Shown here piece by piece: positions 1-6,050 of a stretch of DNA of 10,594 bases. Made by a program: the position numbers and the translations under genes. Numbering within the stretch: the stretch's first letter is position 1; every line of letters starts with the position of its first letter. Source of the stretch: Bacteroidales bacterium (lineage in GTDB: Bacteria; Bacteroidota; Bacteroidia; Bacteroidales; UBA3663); the NCBI GenBank assembly GCA_004557315.1, contig SFEH01000120.1, positions 1-10,594 on the forward strand. The letters are read 5' to 3'. The notes under the pieces were generated by a model, which saw nothing but the letters and a program-made list of their open reading frames with translations, ran no database searches and was not told the origin of the DNA.

Positions 1-88
1 GATTGAAATGAATTGGCAGCTTTTGCTAATCGAAAACTGAAAACAACTAACAACAAATTACTCATTATTAATTTAAATTAATCAAACA
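1..88 (+). promoter_or_regulatory. AT-rich leader of the surface lipoprotein gene, with a 16-bp palindrome
   Basis: The 88 bases before the first gene contain no Shine-Dalgarno-like purine run. They end in a very AT-rich stretch with a perfect 16-bp palindrome at 67-82 (ATTAATTTAAATTAAT), six bases before the ATG. AT-rich, unstructured leaders without Shine-Dalgarno sequences are usual for well-expressed Bacteroidetes genes. I found no TTTG/TAnnTTTG promoter pair with correct spacing here, so the promoter is probably left of the window or too degenerate to recognise. The palindrome may be only a by-product of AT richness. Confidence 0.4.
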
Positions 89-2629
89 ATGAACAAAAAA
101 CTATTTGGTACATTGCTCTTGGGTTCACTCCTTTTGGGCGGTACATTCGTTTCATGCAAGGATTATGATGACGACATCGAGAACTTGCAATCACAGGTTG
201 ATGCCTTGAAGTCATCAGCTGCCCTGAAGACCGACGTTGACGGTCTCAAGAGCTCTCTTGAAGGCGCAATCTCTGCTGCACAGAACGCTGCTACAGCAGC
301 AAAGTCTGCTGCCGACGCTGCAGATAAGAAGGCAAGCGAGGCTACATCTGAACTCGCAAAGAAGGCTGCACAGGCTGACCTTGAGGCTGCACAGGCAAAG
401 CTTGCTGCTGCTGAGGATAAGCTCGCAAAGCTTGAGGCTGCCATCGCTGAGCTCAACGGACTTGAGGCTAAGCTCACTGAGGCTACTGCAGCTGAGTTCG
501 AGGCTCTCAAGAAGGAACTCAACGGTGAGTTCGCTGAAATCAAGGCTTCTGTAGAGGCTATGCTCGAGTCATTCAATATCACTTCCCTCGTTCTTGCTAA
601 GACCAACGTCATCGCAAACGGCGCTAAACTTCACTGGGGCGTCGCTACCAAGGATATCGAGTGGGCTGGTCCTAAGGGCAACATCTCACAGGGCGACCTC
701 CTCATCGGTCTCATCAAGAAGACAGAGGGTCTTACTGTCGTTCCTGCTACAGTTGACCTCGAAGGTGCAAACATCGAGCTCGTTAACTCTGCAGGTGAGA
801 CAGCTCCTGTATCAATCACAGCTACTCCTGCTTCTAAGTCTAGTGCTGGCGTGATCATCGGCTCTTCACGTGCTGCTGACATTCAGGGCAAGTGGAACCT
901 CGCTGTCGAGCCATCTGGTGTTGACGCAACTACAATCGCTGACGCTTATGCTGTCAACCAGGGCACAGGCAAGCCAAACAACAACGTTCGCTATGCAATC
1001 TCTGTTGACGGTCGCGTATTGACAGGCTATAACTATGAGGTTAGCGTAGAGAAGGCTGCTTGCCAGGATAAGTACACAGCTAAGAAGGTTTGGGATAACA
1101 AAGAACTTGAGCTCGTTGACTCTAAGAAGATGAATGCAGGTACTGCAAACGTATATCAGGTAACTAACAGCCAAATCTATGACTCATACCTCACATTCGA
1201 GGGCAACGATGCAGAGCGCGCTGAGGATCTCGGCATCACAGTTGAGGGCATGACAGTGGTTATCCCTGATGGTCTCACAAGCCGCTACGACCTCTATGCA
1301 ACTCTCCACGTAATCGACCTCACTGGCCAGATTACAAAGGAACGCGGCAAGCTCGTACAGGTTGACCGTGATGAGGAGACTGACATCGTTGCAGCTGTTA
1401 CTATCAAGCCAAGCATCGTCAACAACGTTGAGATTCCTATCGGAACAGCCCTCAAGAACCTCTCTGACACTGATGCTAAGCAGGTTAAGGAAATCATAGT
1501 CCGTGGTACAAATGAGAAACCATTCGTCTATGCTACATCTTCTTCTGATCCTGCTACTAATAATACGGTTGGTACTGTTGGTTACCTCAACAGCTACGGT
1601 GAGCCTATCAATGCTGCCGTTGGTTCTACTTCGTTCGACGTTCGCACTGTTCGCACATTGTACATCAAGCCAGCAAGCAACCCATTGAACCCAGCTTCTG
1701 TAGCAGGCGCTGATACATTGAAGGTTGACCTCATGGGTAACAGCAAGGATATCATCAAGACTATCTACATTCCTGTAAATGTTGTCAAGCCAACTGGCGC
1801 AGAGCTCGCTGAGGAAATCAAGGCCGCTTCTGTTTGGGATGACGATGTATTGAAGCTGAAGTATGACAACACCAATATTATCAAGGACCAGCAGATCTTC
1901 GCTAAGAATATTCATCTTGTTGAGTTCAGTATTGGTACTGCTTCTGGTGAAGTTCCTGTAGTAAATGCATTGTCTAATCTCAGCCCAGTTAACCTTGGTG
2001 GTGCAACAACCAATGATACTATCGGTATCGCTGCAGTCATTCCTTATACAAGCTTTTCTGGAATATACACATTTGTTTCTGGTGCAACTGGACCTAAGGA
2101 GTGGAAGGCCAAGACAGGTACTGCTACATTCAAGCTCGCTAACGTAGCTGCATGGACATTCACATACAACTTCGACATCGAGATGGTTGATGCATTTGCA
2201 AACTACCAGGCTGTATGGGTGAAGAAGGGTGACGACAACAAGCCAGCTACTGGTAACAAGATTACTGTAACAAAGAAGAATACTTCTAACTTGGTTGAAT
2301 TGCCAAAGTACATTGCTGCAGCAGGTGGATCTCCAATGACAGAAAGTCTCGGTCTCAAGAATGGCGATAAGTATGAGGCACTCACTACTACTGTATTCGA
2401 TGCTAATGCACCATTGGCAATCTTCATCAAGAACCCACAGCATACAATCGCTTATACCACAAATACTTCAATTGCTGCAGGTGACCCTGATTACAATAGT
2501 GACAATATCGATATCACAAGTCCTGCTAAGTGGATTGTAACACAGGAAACAGGCGCTGTAGTAGAGTTGAAGGCTACTAACAAGTTTGGCGTTGATAGAA
2601 CTTACACAGTAAACGTTGAGTTCAAGTAA
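89..2629 (+). CDS. Large coiled-coil surface lipoprotein (Bacteroidales CKDYDDDI type)
   Basis: This 846-residue protein is exported and probably lipid-anchored. Residues 1-22 form a lipoprotein signal peptide (MNKK, hydrophobic LLLGSLLLGG core) ending in FVSC, with Cys23 as the likely lipidated residue. The mature end CKDYDDDIENLQ resembles a set of poorly characterised Bacteroidales cell-surface proteins. Residues about 28-160 are Ala/Lys/Glu-rich with heptad-like spacing and predict a long coiled coil; the remaining 680 residues look like beta-rich, Ig-like modules without catalytic motifs that I recognise. The protein ends in an alternating beta-strand-like segment (RTYTVNVEFK). The aspartates after Cys23 may act as a surface-export signal, as known for Bacteroidetes lipoproteins. 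Codon choice is strongly biased (GCT, CTC, AAG, AAC), suggesting high expression. It stands alone on +, followed by a terminator. A structural or adhesive surface role is inference; the substrate or partner is unknown. Confidence 0.85.
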   Translation: MNKKLFGTLLLGSLLLGGTFVSCKDYDDDIENLQSQVDALKSSAALKTDVDGLKSSLEGAISAAQNAATAAKSAADAADKKASEATSELAKKAAQADLEAAQAKLAAAEDKLAKLEAAIAELNGLEAKLTEATAAEFEALKKELNGEFAEIKASVEAMLESFNITSLVLAKTNVIANGAKLHWGVATKDIEWAGPKGNISQGDLLIGLIKKTEGLTVVPATVDLEGANIELVNSAGETAPVSITATPASKSSAGVIIGSSRAADIQGKWNLAVEPSGVDATTIADAYAVNQGTGKPNNNVRYAISVDGRVLTGYNYEVSVEKAACQDKYTAKKVWDNKELELVDSKKMNAGTANVYQVTNSQIYDSYLTFEGNDAERAEDLGITVEGMTVVIPDGLTSRYDLYATLHVIDLTGQITKERGKLVQVDRDEETDIVAAVTIKPSIVNNVEIPIGTALKNLSDTDAKQVKEIIVRGTNEKPFVYATSSSDPATNNTVGTVGYLNSYGEPINAAVGSTSFDVRTVRTLYIKPASNPLNPASVAGADTLKVDLMGNSKDIIKTIYIPVNVVKPTGAELAEEIKAASVWDDDVLKLKYDNTNIIKDQQIFAKNIHLVEFSIGTASGEVPVVNALSNLSPVNLGGATTNDTIGIAAVIPYTSFSGIYTFVSGATGPKEWKAKTGTATFKLANVAAWTFTYNFDIEMVDAFANYQAVWVKKGDDNKPATGNKITVTKKNTSNLVELPKYIAAAGGSPMTESLGLKNGDKYEALTTTVFDANAPLAIFIKNPQHTIAYTTNTSIAAGDPDYNSDNIDITSPAKWIVTQETGAVVELKATNKFGVDRTYTVNVEFK

Positions 2630-2667
2630 TTGAACAGAAGAACAGTTAGAAACAACTGAATAAAATT

Positions 2668-2704
2668 CCACCCGGATTACTTTCATGGTAGTCCGGGTGG
2701 TTTT
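2668..2704 (+). terminator. Strong hairpin terminator after the surface lipoprotein
   Basis: A 13-bp stem (2668-2680 paired with 2688-2700, CCACCCGGATTAC with GTAGTCCGGGTGG, one G-U wobble) closes a 7-base loop and is followed by TTTTG. It lies 38 bases after the stop codon. The A run just before the stem (2662-2665) gives a short T run on the other strand, so it could also stop transcription from the convergent gene. Confidence 0.85.
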
Positions 2705-2734
2705 GCATTTATTTGTATCACCAGTATCTTTGAT

Positions 2735-2779
2735 AAAAAGCAATTCCACGGAAGAAGCGAATCTGCCTCATCCGTGGAA
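2735..2779 (-). terminator. Probable terminator of the minus-strand ATPase gene
   Basis: On the minus strand a 9-bp stem (TTCCACGGA at 2779-2771 paired with TCCGTGGAA at 2752-2744) encloses an 18-base loop. It is followed by TTGCTTTTT. It begins about 40 bases after the stop codon of the minus-strand gene. The loop is longer than ideal, so this is less certain than the other terminators in the window. Confidence 0.65.
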
Positions 2780-2820
2780 GTATGGTATTATTTCTTATTC
2801 TGTCTTATGGCTAATATTTC

Positions 2821-4413
2821 TTACCCTTTATATCCGAAATCATTGATTGTCCCTGTCTCAGACGAGAAGCTGATGCCGACCTTGAACAGCTTGCGACTGC
2901 CGGCAGTATAAGGCAGGGCATAGCCCTTGTCCTCTATCTGCTTTAAGGCAACGGCTGCCGTGGAGTTGAGCTTGAACTCAAAGATATAGACATAATTGGG
3001 GCATTCGAGCACGCAGTCAATGCGACCCTGGCTTGTCTCCTTCTCAACGTAGGTGTTGTACTTGCCGAGCAGAAGCATGATGAGATAGAAGGTGTATTGG
3101 AAGTGACGCTCGCATTCACGCTCGTCAGCCTTGCGCTGGAAGCGGTAGGAGATATTGGCGAGGAGTGCTGTCAGCTGGAGCTTGAATTTCTCGATATCGC
3201 CAGCTTCAAGAGAGTCACTGACATTGTTGAGCCATGAAGTAGAAGCTTCATTCGCGCCAAAATAGTCAGATGCAAGCAACGAAATCATTCCGATGCGTAC
3301 CTCCTCGTTCGGAAAGTCAAGCATATAGGAATTTCGTCGTTGATTATACCCTTTTATGGTGAAGTAGCCGCTCTGATAGAGCATAGGCAGAGGCTTCTGC
3401 TTAGTAGCCTTGTAATCGACAAACTCCGATGCATCATATTCCTCGCCAGCCAGTTCGTTGACATTAATGTCACTGTCGGCCATCAGGCGCATCAGATAGG
3501 TCGGGGTGCCTGAAGCAAACCAGTAGTCACCGAAGTCAAGAGATGAGAAGCAGTTGAGAATGCTGAAAGGATTGAAGATATCGCACATGCGTTTGCTGAA
3601 GTGATATCCGTCATATTTGCGAGTCAACCGTGTAATAGTCTCTTCTTCTGACATCCTGTTATTGGCCCCTAATTCCTTTATCTGCTCCTTGAATGCCAAT
3701 AACAATTCTTCCTTGGTTATGCCGCAGAGCGCATCAAACCGTGGATCATAGCTGATGTCTTTAGGCTGATTGAACCCACTGAATACGCTTATCTGCGAGA
3801 ACTTTGTCACTCCGGTAAGCAAGACAAATTGAAGGTACTTGTCGGCAAGCTTGAACACGCTGTAGAAACCCTTGAGTATCTCGCGGTTGTAGTCTTCCAG
3901 TGTCTTGACTTCTCCTTCAACGACAGGTGATGCAATGCCAGTGTTCATCACGTCGAGAAGTGGCTTGTCATATTCGTCAATCAGCACGACGGCGCGACGG
4001 CCAGTCTTAGCATAAGCAGCAGAAATGACTTCTTTGAAACGAAGTCCAGGTTCAGTCGATTTTGCTTCTATGCCATATTTCCTTTCTTCCTCTTCTATAA
4101 ACAGCTGCAATGCGCTTTCCAAAGAACCTGGCTTCGTGAAATTCACACCATTGAAATCCAGATGGAACACGGGATATGTAGCCCACTCTGTCTCAAGCGA
4201 GTCGATGGCAAGTCCCTTGAACAGATCCCTGCGACCGAGGAAATAGTTCTCAAGTGTCGAGACAAGAAGGCTCTTGCCGAACCGTCGCGGACGGCTCAGA
4301 AAGTAAATCTTTCCATTCTTGACAAGATCATGTACCAGTGCTGTCTTATCGACATACACGTAACCATCTTCTATGATCTGCTCAAAGCTCTGTATTCCAA
4401 TCGGGTATTTCAT
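2821..4413 (-). CDS. AAA-ATPase-like protein with C-terminal PD-(D/E)XK nuclease-like domain
   Basis: This 530-residue protein has the architecture of the Bacteroidales AAA-ATPase_like plus PD-(D/E)XK (DUF1703-type) family. The N-terminal region opens with the typical YPIGIQSFEQIIEDG...YVDKT sequence. It has a P-loop RPRRFGKS at residues 41-48, a Walker B strand VVLIDEYD at 142-149 and a conserved GVTKFSQIS segment at 201-209. The C-terminal domain shows a nuclease-type core: GRID (Asp466), then EFK (Glu479, Lys481). All these key residues are present, so the gene looks intact. The cellular role of the family is not established. Many copies occur per genome, and links to mobile DNA or nucleic-acid processing have been suggested from the fold only. 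It has its own promoter and terminator, so it is a single-gene unit. No membrane segments or signal peptide are seen, so it is probably cytoplasmic. Confidence 0.88.
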   Translation of the reverse strand: MKYPIGIQSFEQIIEDGYVYVDKTALVHDLVKNGKIYFLSRPRRFGKSLLVSTLENYFLGRRDLFKGLAIDSLETEWATYPVFHLDFNGVNFTKPGSLESALQLFIEEEERKYGIEAKSTEPGLRFKEVISAAYAKTGRRAVVLIDEYDKPLLDVMNTGIASPVVEGEVKTLEDYNREILKGFYSVFKLADKYLQFVLLTGVTKFSQISVFSGFNQPKDISYDPRFDALCGITKEELLLAFKEQIKELGANNRMSEEETITRLTRKYDGYHFSKRMCDIFNPFSILNCFSSLDFGDYWFASGTPTYLMRLMADSDINVNELAGEEYDASEFVDYKATKQKPLPMLYQSGYFTIKGYNQRRNSYMLDFPNEEVRIGMISLLASDYFGANEASTSWLNNVSDSLEAGDIEKFKLQLTALLANISYRFQRKADERECERHFQYTFYLIMLLLGKYNTYVEKETSQGRIDCVLECPNYVYIFEFKLNSTAAVALKQIEDKGYALPYTAGSRKLFKVGISFSSETGTINDFGYKG

Positions 4414-4442
4414 TGCATTCCAAGTTTTCAGGTTTATATCCG

Positions 4443-4473
4443 CAAAGTTACTGCATTATTTCCAAACCGCAAA
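4443..4473 (-). promoter_or_regulatory. Bacteroidetes-type promoter of the AAA-ATPase-like gene
   Basis: Read on the minus strand, TTTG (4473-4470) is followed after exactly 19 bases by TAACTTTG (4450-4443). This fits the Bacteroidetes primary sigma-factor consensus TTTG-N19-21-TAnnTTTG with no mismatch. Transcription would start near 4436 and leave a leader of roughly 20-25 bases before the ATG at 4413. There is no Shine-Dalgarno sequence in that leader. This is the best promoter match in the window. Confidence 0.75.
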
Positions 4474-4482
4474 GGAAAAGGC

Positions 4483-4516
4483 AAAAAAAATCAGGGCTGG
4501 CTTTCGCCAACCCTGA
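4483..4516 (-). terminator. Strong terminator after a lost gene's tail
   Basis: On the minus strand a perfect 11-bp stem (TCAGGGTTGGC at 4516-4506 paired with GCCAGCCCTGA at 4501-4491, one G-U wobble) is capped by a GAAA tetraloop and followed by eight T residues. No complete gene ends just before it; OmpA already has its own terminator at 4645-4687. It therefore probably belonged to the gene whose 3' remnant lies at 4540-4641. It also insulates the ATPase promoter from upstream read-through. Confidence 0.88.
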
Positions 4517-4539
4517 AATATTTAGGAGTATTGCAAAAA

Positions 4540-4641
4540 TTACTGCTTTGTAATTGTTACAGGGAGCTTGACTGTGTTGACATAGCCCCACGCATCTGCG
4601 CTCGTCCAGTGAAAGATCGGCGTAATCAGATTATTTGAAGT
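4540..4641 (-). pseudogene. 3' remnant of a surface-protein gene (33 codons and stop)
   Basis: Between the two minus-strand terminators, one frame stays open up to a TAA at 4542-4540. It reads TSNNLITPIFHW, TSADA, then WGYVNTVKLPVTITKQ. The last part alternates hydrophobic and polar residues like a final beta strand, and resembles the end of the 846-residue lipoprotein (NKFGVDRTYTVNVEFK). The TAA lies 23 bases before a strong terminator, as expected for a real gene end. There is no start codon: upstream the frame runs into the OmpA terminator. I read this as the tail of a deleted or displaced Ig-like surface protein. It is short, so chance coding appearance cannot be excluded. Confidence 0.45.
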
Positions 4642-4644
4642 AAC

Positions 4645-4687
4645 AAAAAAAGCACTGAAGCCGGAAATGAATCCGAGCTTCAGTGCT
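4645..4687 (-). terminator. Terminator of the OmpA-family gene
   Basis: On the minus strand an 11-bp perfect stem (AGCACTGAAGC at 4687-4677 paired with GCTTCAGTGCT at 4661-4651) is extended by four more pairs (TCCG/CGGA strand segments at 4675-4672 and 4665-4662) past a single bulged base. It closes on a 6-base loop and is followed by seven T residues. It starts about 30 bases after the OmpA stop codon. Confidence 0.9.
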
Positions 4688-4717
4688 GAATGGTTTTATG
4701 TCTTAATGACTAAAGGC

Positions 4718-5884
4718 TTATTCTGCGATACAGATGCATACGCGGTTCTCCTCGTTGACTGCGAAAGGCTGAACAGTGTCGCCCTTGAAGTCAGAAGAGA
4801 TGCGCTCAGCAGCGATGTTGCACTTCTCCTGGAGGAACTTAGCAACAGCAGCAGCACGCTTCTCAGAGATGCGAGAGTTGATCTTAGCGTTACCAGTCTT
4901 AGCATCAGCATAGCCTACGAGAGAAACCTTTGCCTCTGGGTGACCATTGAGGTAAGCAGCGATCTCCTGGATCTTTACAGCCTCATCGTTAGAGATGATA
5001 GCCTTGTTCTTCTCGAAGAAGATGTTGCGAACCACTGGCTGTGGTTTTGGAGCTGGGTGATTGCCCTTGTATTCGCACTCGTCAACATACTTGCCACAAG
5101 TAGCACACTTAGGATGCTGGCCATGATACTGGCACTCGTCGATAGTCTTGCCGCAAGTACCGCACTTTGCTACTGGAACTGGCTCTGGCTCTGGCTCGCG
5201 AACAGTCTTTGTGTAACCATTGCCAAGCTTGCAAGTGAGACCAACGAGACCATTGAAATACCAGTCAGCATTGTCAGCATGCTTTGAGTTGTAGTGGTCG
5301 CTGATGATGTTGGCATTAGCTTCGAGGTTGATACTGATGCGGTCAGTGCAACGGAAGTCTGCAATCAAGCCCATGCGGCCAGCAGGACGGAACTTGTTGC
5401 CATCCCAAAGGTGCTTGAAGTTCTCGTTGATGCCGTGGAACTTCTCTGCCTCAAGGTCGATAGCCTCGTCGTTGTTGAATGAGAGGTTACCCGCGATACC
5501 TACGAAAGCGTTGAGGTTGAAACGATACTGAGGTTTCCACTCGCGGAACAGGTTGGTGATGTTGACAACATAATCAGCATTGAGAGCGATGTAGTTGTAC
5601 TTGTAGTCGTTGTATGGGTTAACCCAACCGCCTTTGCTCTGCCAGCCACCAAGACCTACACGAAGACCGTGGATAGGAGTGAACTGACGGCCCCAGCTGA
5701 TCTGAGCAGCAGGAGAAAGAAGGTCAGAGAAATCGATCTCACCCAATGTGTAGCCTGCACCTGCCTGGAACTGGAGGTAGTTGTAAGGCTTGAACTCGTA
5801 AGTTGTGTCGCCATCAACGTAAGTCTGGGCAACCATTGTGCTCATTGAAAGAGCGCAAACGATGGAAAGGAAGAGTTTTTTCAT
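4718..5884 (-). CDS. OmpA-family outer-membrane protein with tandem Cys3His linker repeats
   Basis: This 388-residue protein is an outer-membrane barrel joined to a periplasmic peptidoglycan-binding OmpA domain. Residues 1-20 are a signal peptide (MKKLFLSIVCALSMSTMVAQ, probable cleavage before Thr21). Residues about 34-222 show alternating aromatic strands typical of a small beta-barrel. A Pro/Glu linker (EPEPEPVP, 230-237) leads into two 19-residue repeats with three Cys and one His each (241-258 and 260-277), then another Pro-rich stretch. Residues about 285-388 are the OmpA domain: NIFFEKNKAII, VGYADAKTG with Asp327, and NSRISEKRAAAV with Arg343, the Asp/Arg pair expected to contact diaminopimelate. 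The usual GHTD is GYAD, and the domain ends in NRVCICIAE instead of NRRVE. Codon use suggests strong expression. It is followed by its own terminator, and an insertion sequence lies 41 bp upstream of its start. Confidence 0.93.
   Translation of the reverse strand: MKKLFLSIVCALSMSTMVAQTYVDGDTTYEFKPYNYLQFQAGAGYTLGEIDFSDLLSPAAQISWGRQFTPIHGLRVGLGGWQSKGGWVNPYNDYKYNYIALNADYVVNITNLFREWKPQYRFNLNAFVGIAGNLSFNNDEAIDLEAEKFHGINENFKHLWDGNKFRPAGRMGLIADFRCTDRISINLEANANIISDHYNSKHADNADWYFNGLVGLTCKLGNGYTKTVREPEPEPVPVAKCGTCGKTIDECQYHGQHPKCATCGKYVDECEYKGNHPAPKPQPVVRNIFFEKNKAIISNDEAVKIQEIAAYLNGHPEAKVSLVGYADAKTGNAKINSRISEKRAAAVAKFLQEKCNIAAERISSDFKGDTVQPFAVNEENRVCICIAE
5054..5164 (-). repeat. Two tandem 19-residue CxxC-x6-C-x5-H repeats in the OmpA-family linker
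   Basis: Residues 241-258 read CGTCGKTIDECQYHGQHP and residues 260-277 read CATCGKYVDECEYKGNHP. Both fit CxTCGKxxDECxYxGxHP with a period of 19. Each unit offers three Cys and one His in zinc-finger-like spacing, although the location is predicted to be periplasmic, where disulfides are also possible. I believe similar CxxCG...C.Y.G.HP units occur in other Bacteroidales proteins but cannot confirm that here. Confidence 0.85.
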
Positions 5885-5925
5885 AACGATATTAATATTA
5901 ATAATTTAACTAGTTTCTATGTATT
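5885..5925 (-). promoter_or_regulatory. AT-rich translation leader of the OmpA-family gene, cut by the insertion sequence
   Basis: Only 41 bases separate the OmpA ATG from the end of the insertion sequence. Read on the minus strand they are almost all A and T before the start codon (ATTAATATTAATATCGTT), much like the leader of the 846-residue lipoprotein, and lack a Shine-Dalgarno sequence. No promoter pair fits within these 41 bases, so transcription must start in or beyond the element. Confidence 0.55.
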
Positions 5926-5954
5926 CCGAGTTTTGCAGTTGTTTGTACTATCAA
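5926..5954 (+). repeat. Left terminal inverted repeat of the insertion sequence
   Basis: The 29 bases run from CCGAGTTTTGCAG to TTTGTACTATCAA. They match the reverse complement of 7856-7884 at 25 of 29 positions; the differences are at repeat positions 3, 11, 13 and 14. The inner 15 bases are identical, which suggests that the transposase-binding part is conserved while the outer part has drifted. Confidence 0.85.
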
Positions 5955-6044
5955 TAGTATAAAAGTTGTTAAATATCAGCAAATCAACGCAAAATAATAA
6001 CACAAGGTCTTGCGTAATCCAAACCTTTGTACTATTAAATAGTA
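5942..6044 (+). repeat. TTTGTACTAT sites and two dyads upstream of the transposase
   Basis: TTTGTACTAT occurs at 5942-5951 (inside the left terminal repeat) and again at 6026-6035, exactly 84 bases on. It occurs a third time inverted at 7859-7868 in the right terminal repeat. Each left copy continues into a dyad: TACTAT-CA-ATAGTA at 5946-5959 and TACTAT-TAA-ATAGTA at 6030-6044. The second dyad lies just before the transposase ATG, where a bound protein could block expression. Autoregulation by transposase is inference. Confidence 0.6.
5952..5983 (-). promoter_or_regulatory. Candidate outward-facing promoter in the insertion sequence, aimed at the OmpA gene
   Basis: Read on the minus strand, TTTG (5983-5980) is followed after 20 bases by TACTATTG (5959-5952), one mismatch from TAnnTTTG. 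Transcription would start near 5945, leave the element through its left end and reach the OmpA ATG at 5884 after about 60 bases. The -7-like box lies inside the dyad at 5946-5959. The match is good but from a short, degenerate consensus. Confidence 0.45.
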
Positions 6045-6050
6045 GTACAC

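Noticed and set aside
163..612. Long open frames opposite and within the Ala-rich coiled-coil region
   Set aside because: They arise from the repetitive GCT/AAG/CTC codons of the real gene and encode low-complexity Ser/Ala or Leu/Arg runs.
1184..2443. A 419-codon open frame antisense to the surface lipoprotein
   Set aside because: It is Cys/Ser/Val-rich, without domain features, and reflects the strong codon bias of the sense strand; it also lacks its own promoter.
4442..4554. Similar words GCAAAGTTACTGC (4442) and GCAAAAATTACTGC (4533)
   Set aside because: The match is short; one belongs to a promoter box and the other to the stop region of the gene remnant, so chance is the simplest explanation.
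4667..5287. A 206-codon open frame on + opposite the OmpA-family gene
   Set aside because: Its sequence is a mirror of the OmpA codons, and the minus strand has clear signal peptide, barrel and OmpA motifs.
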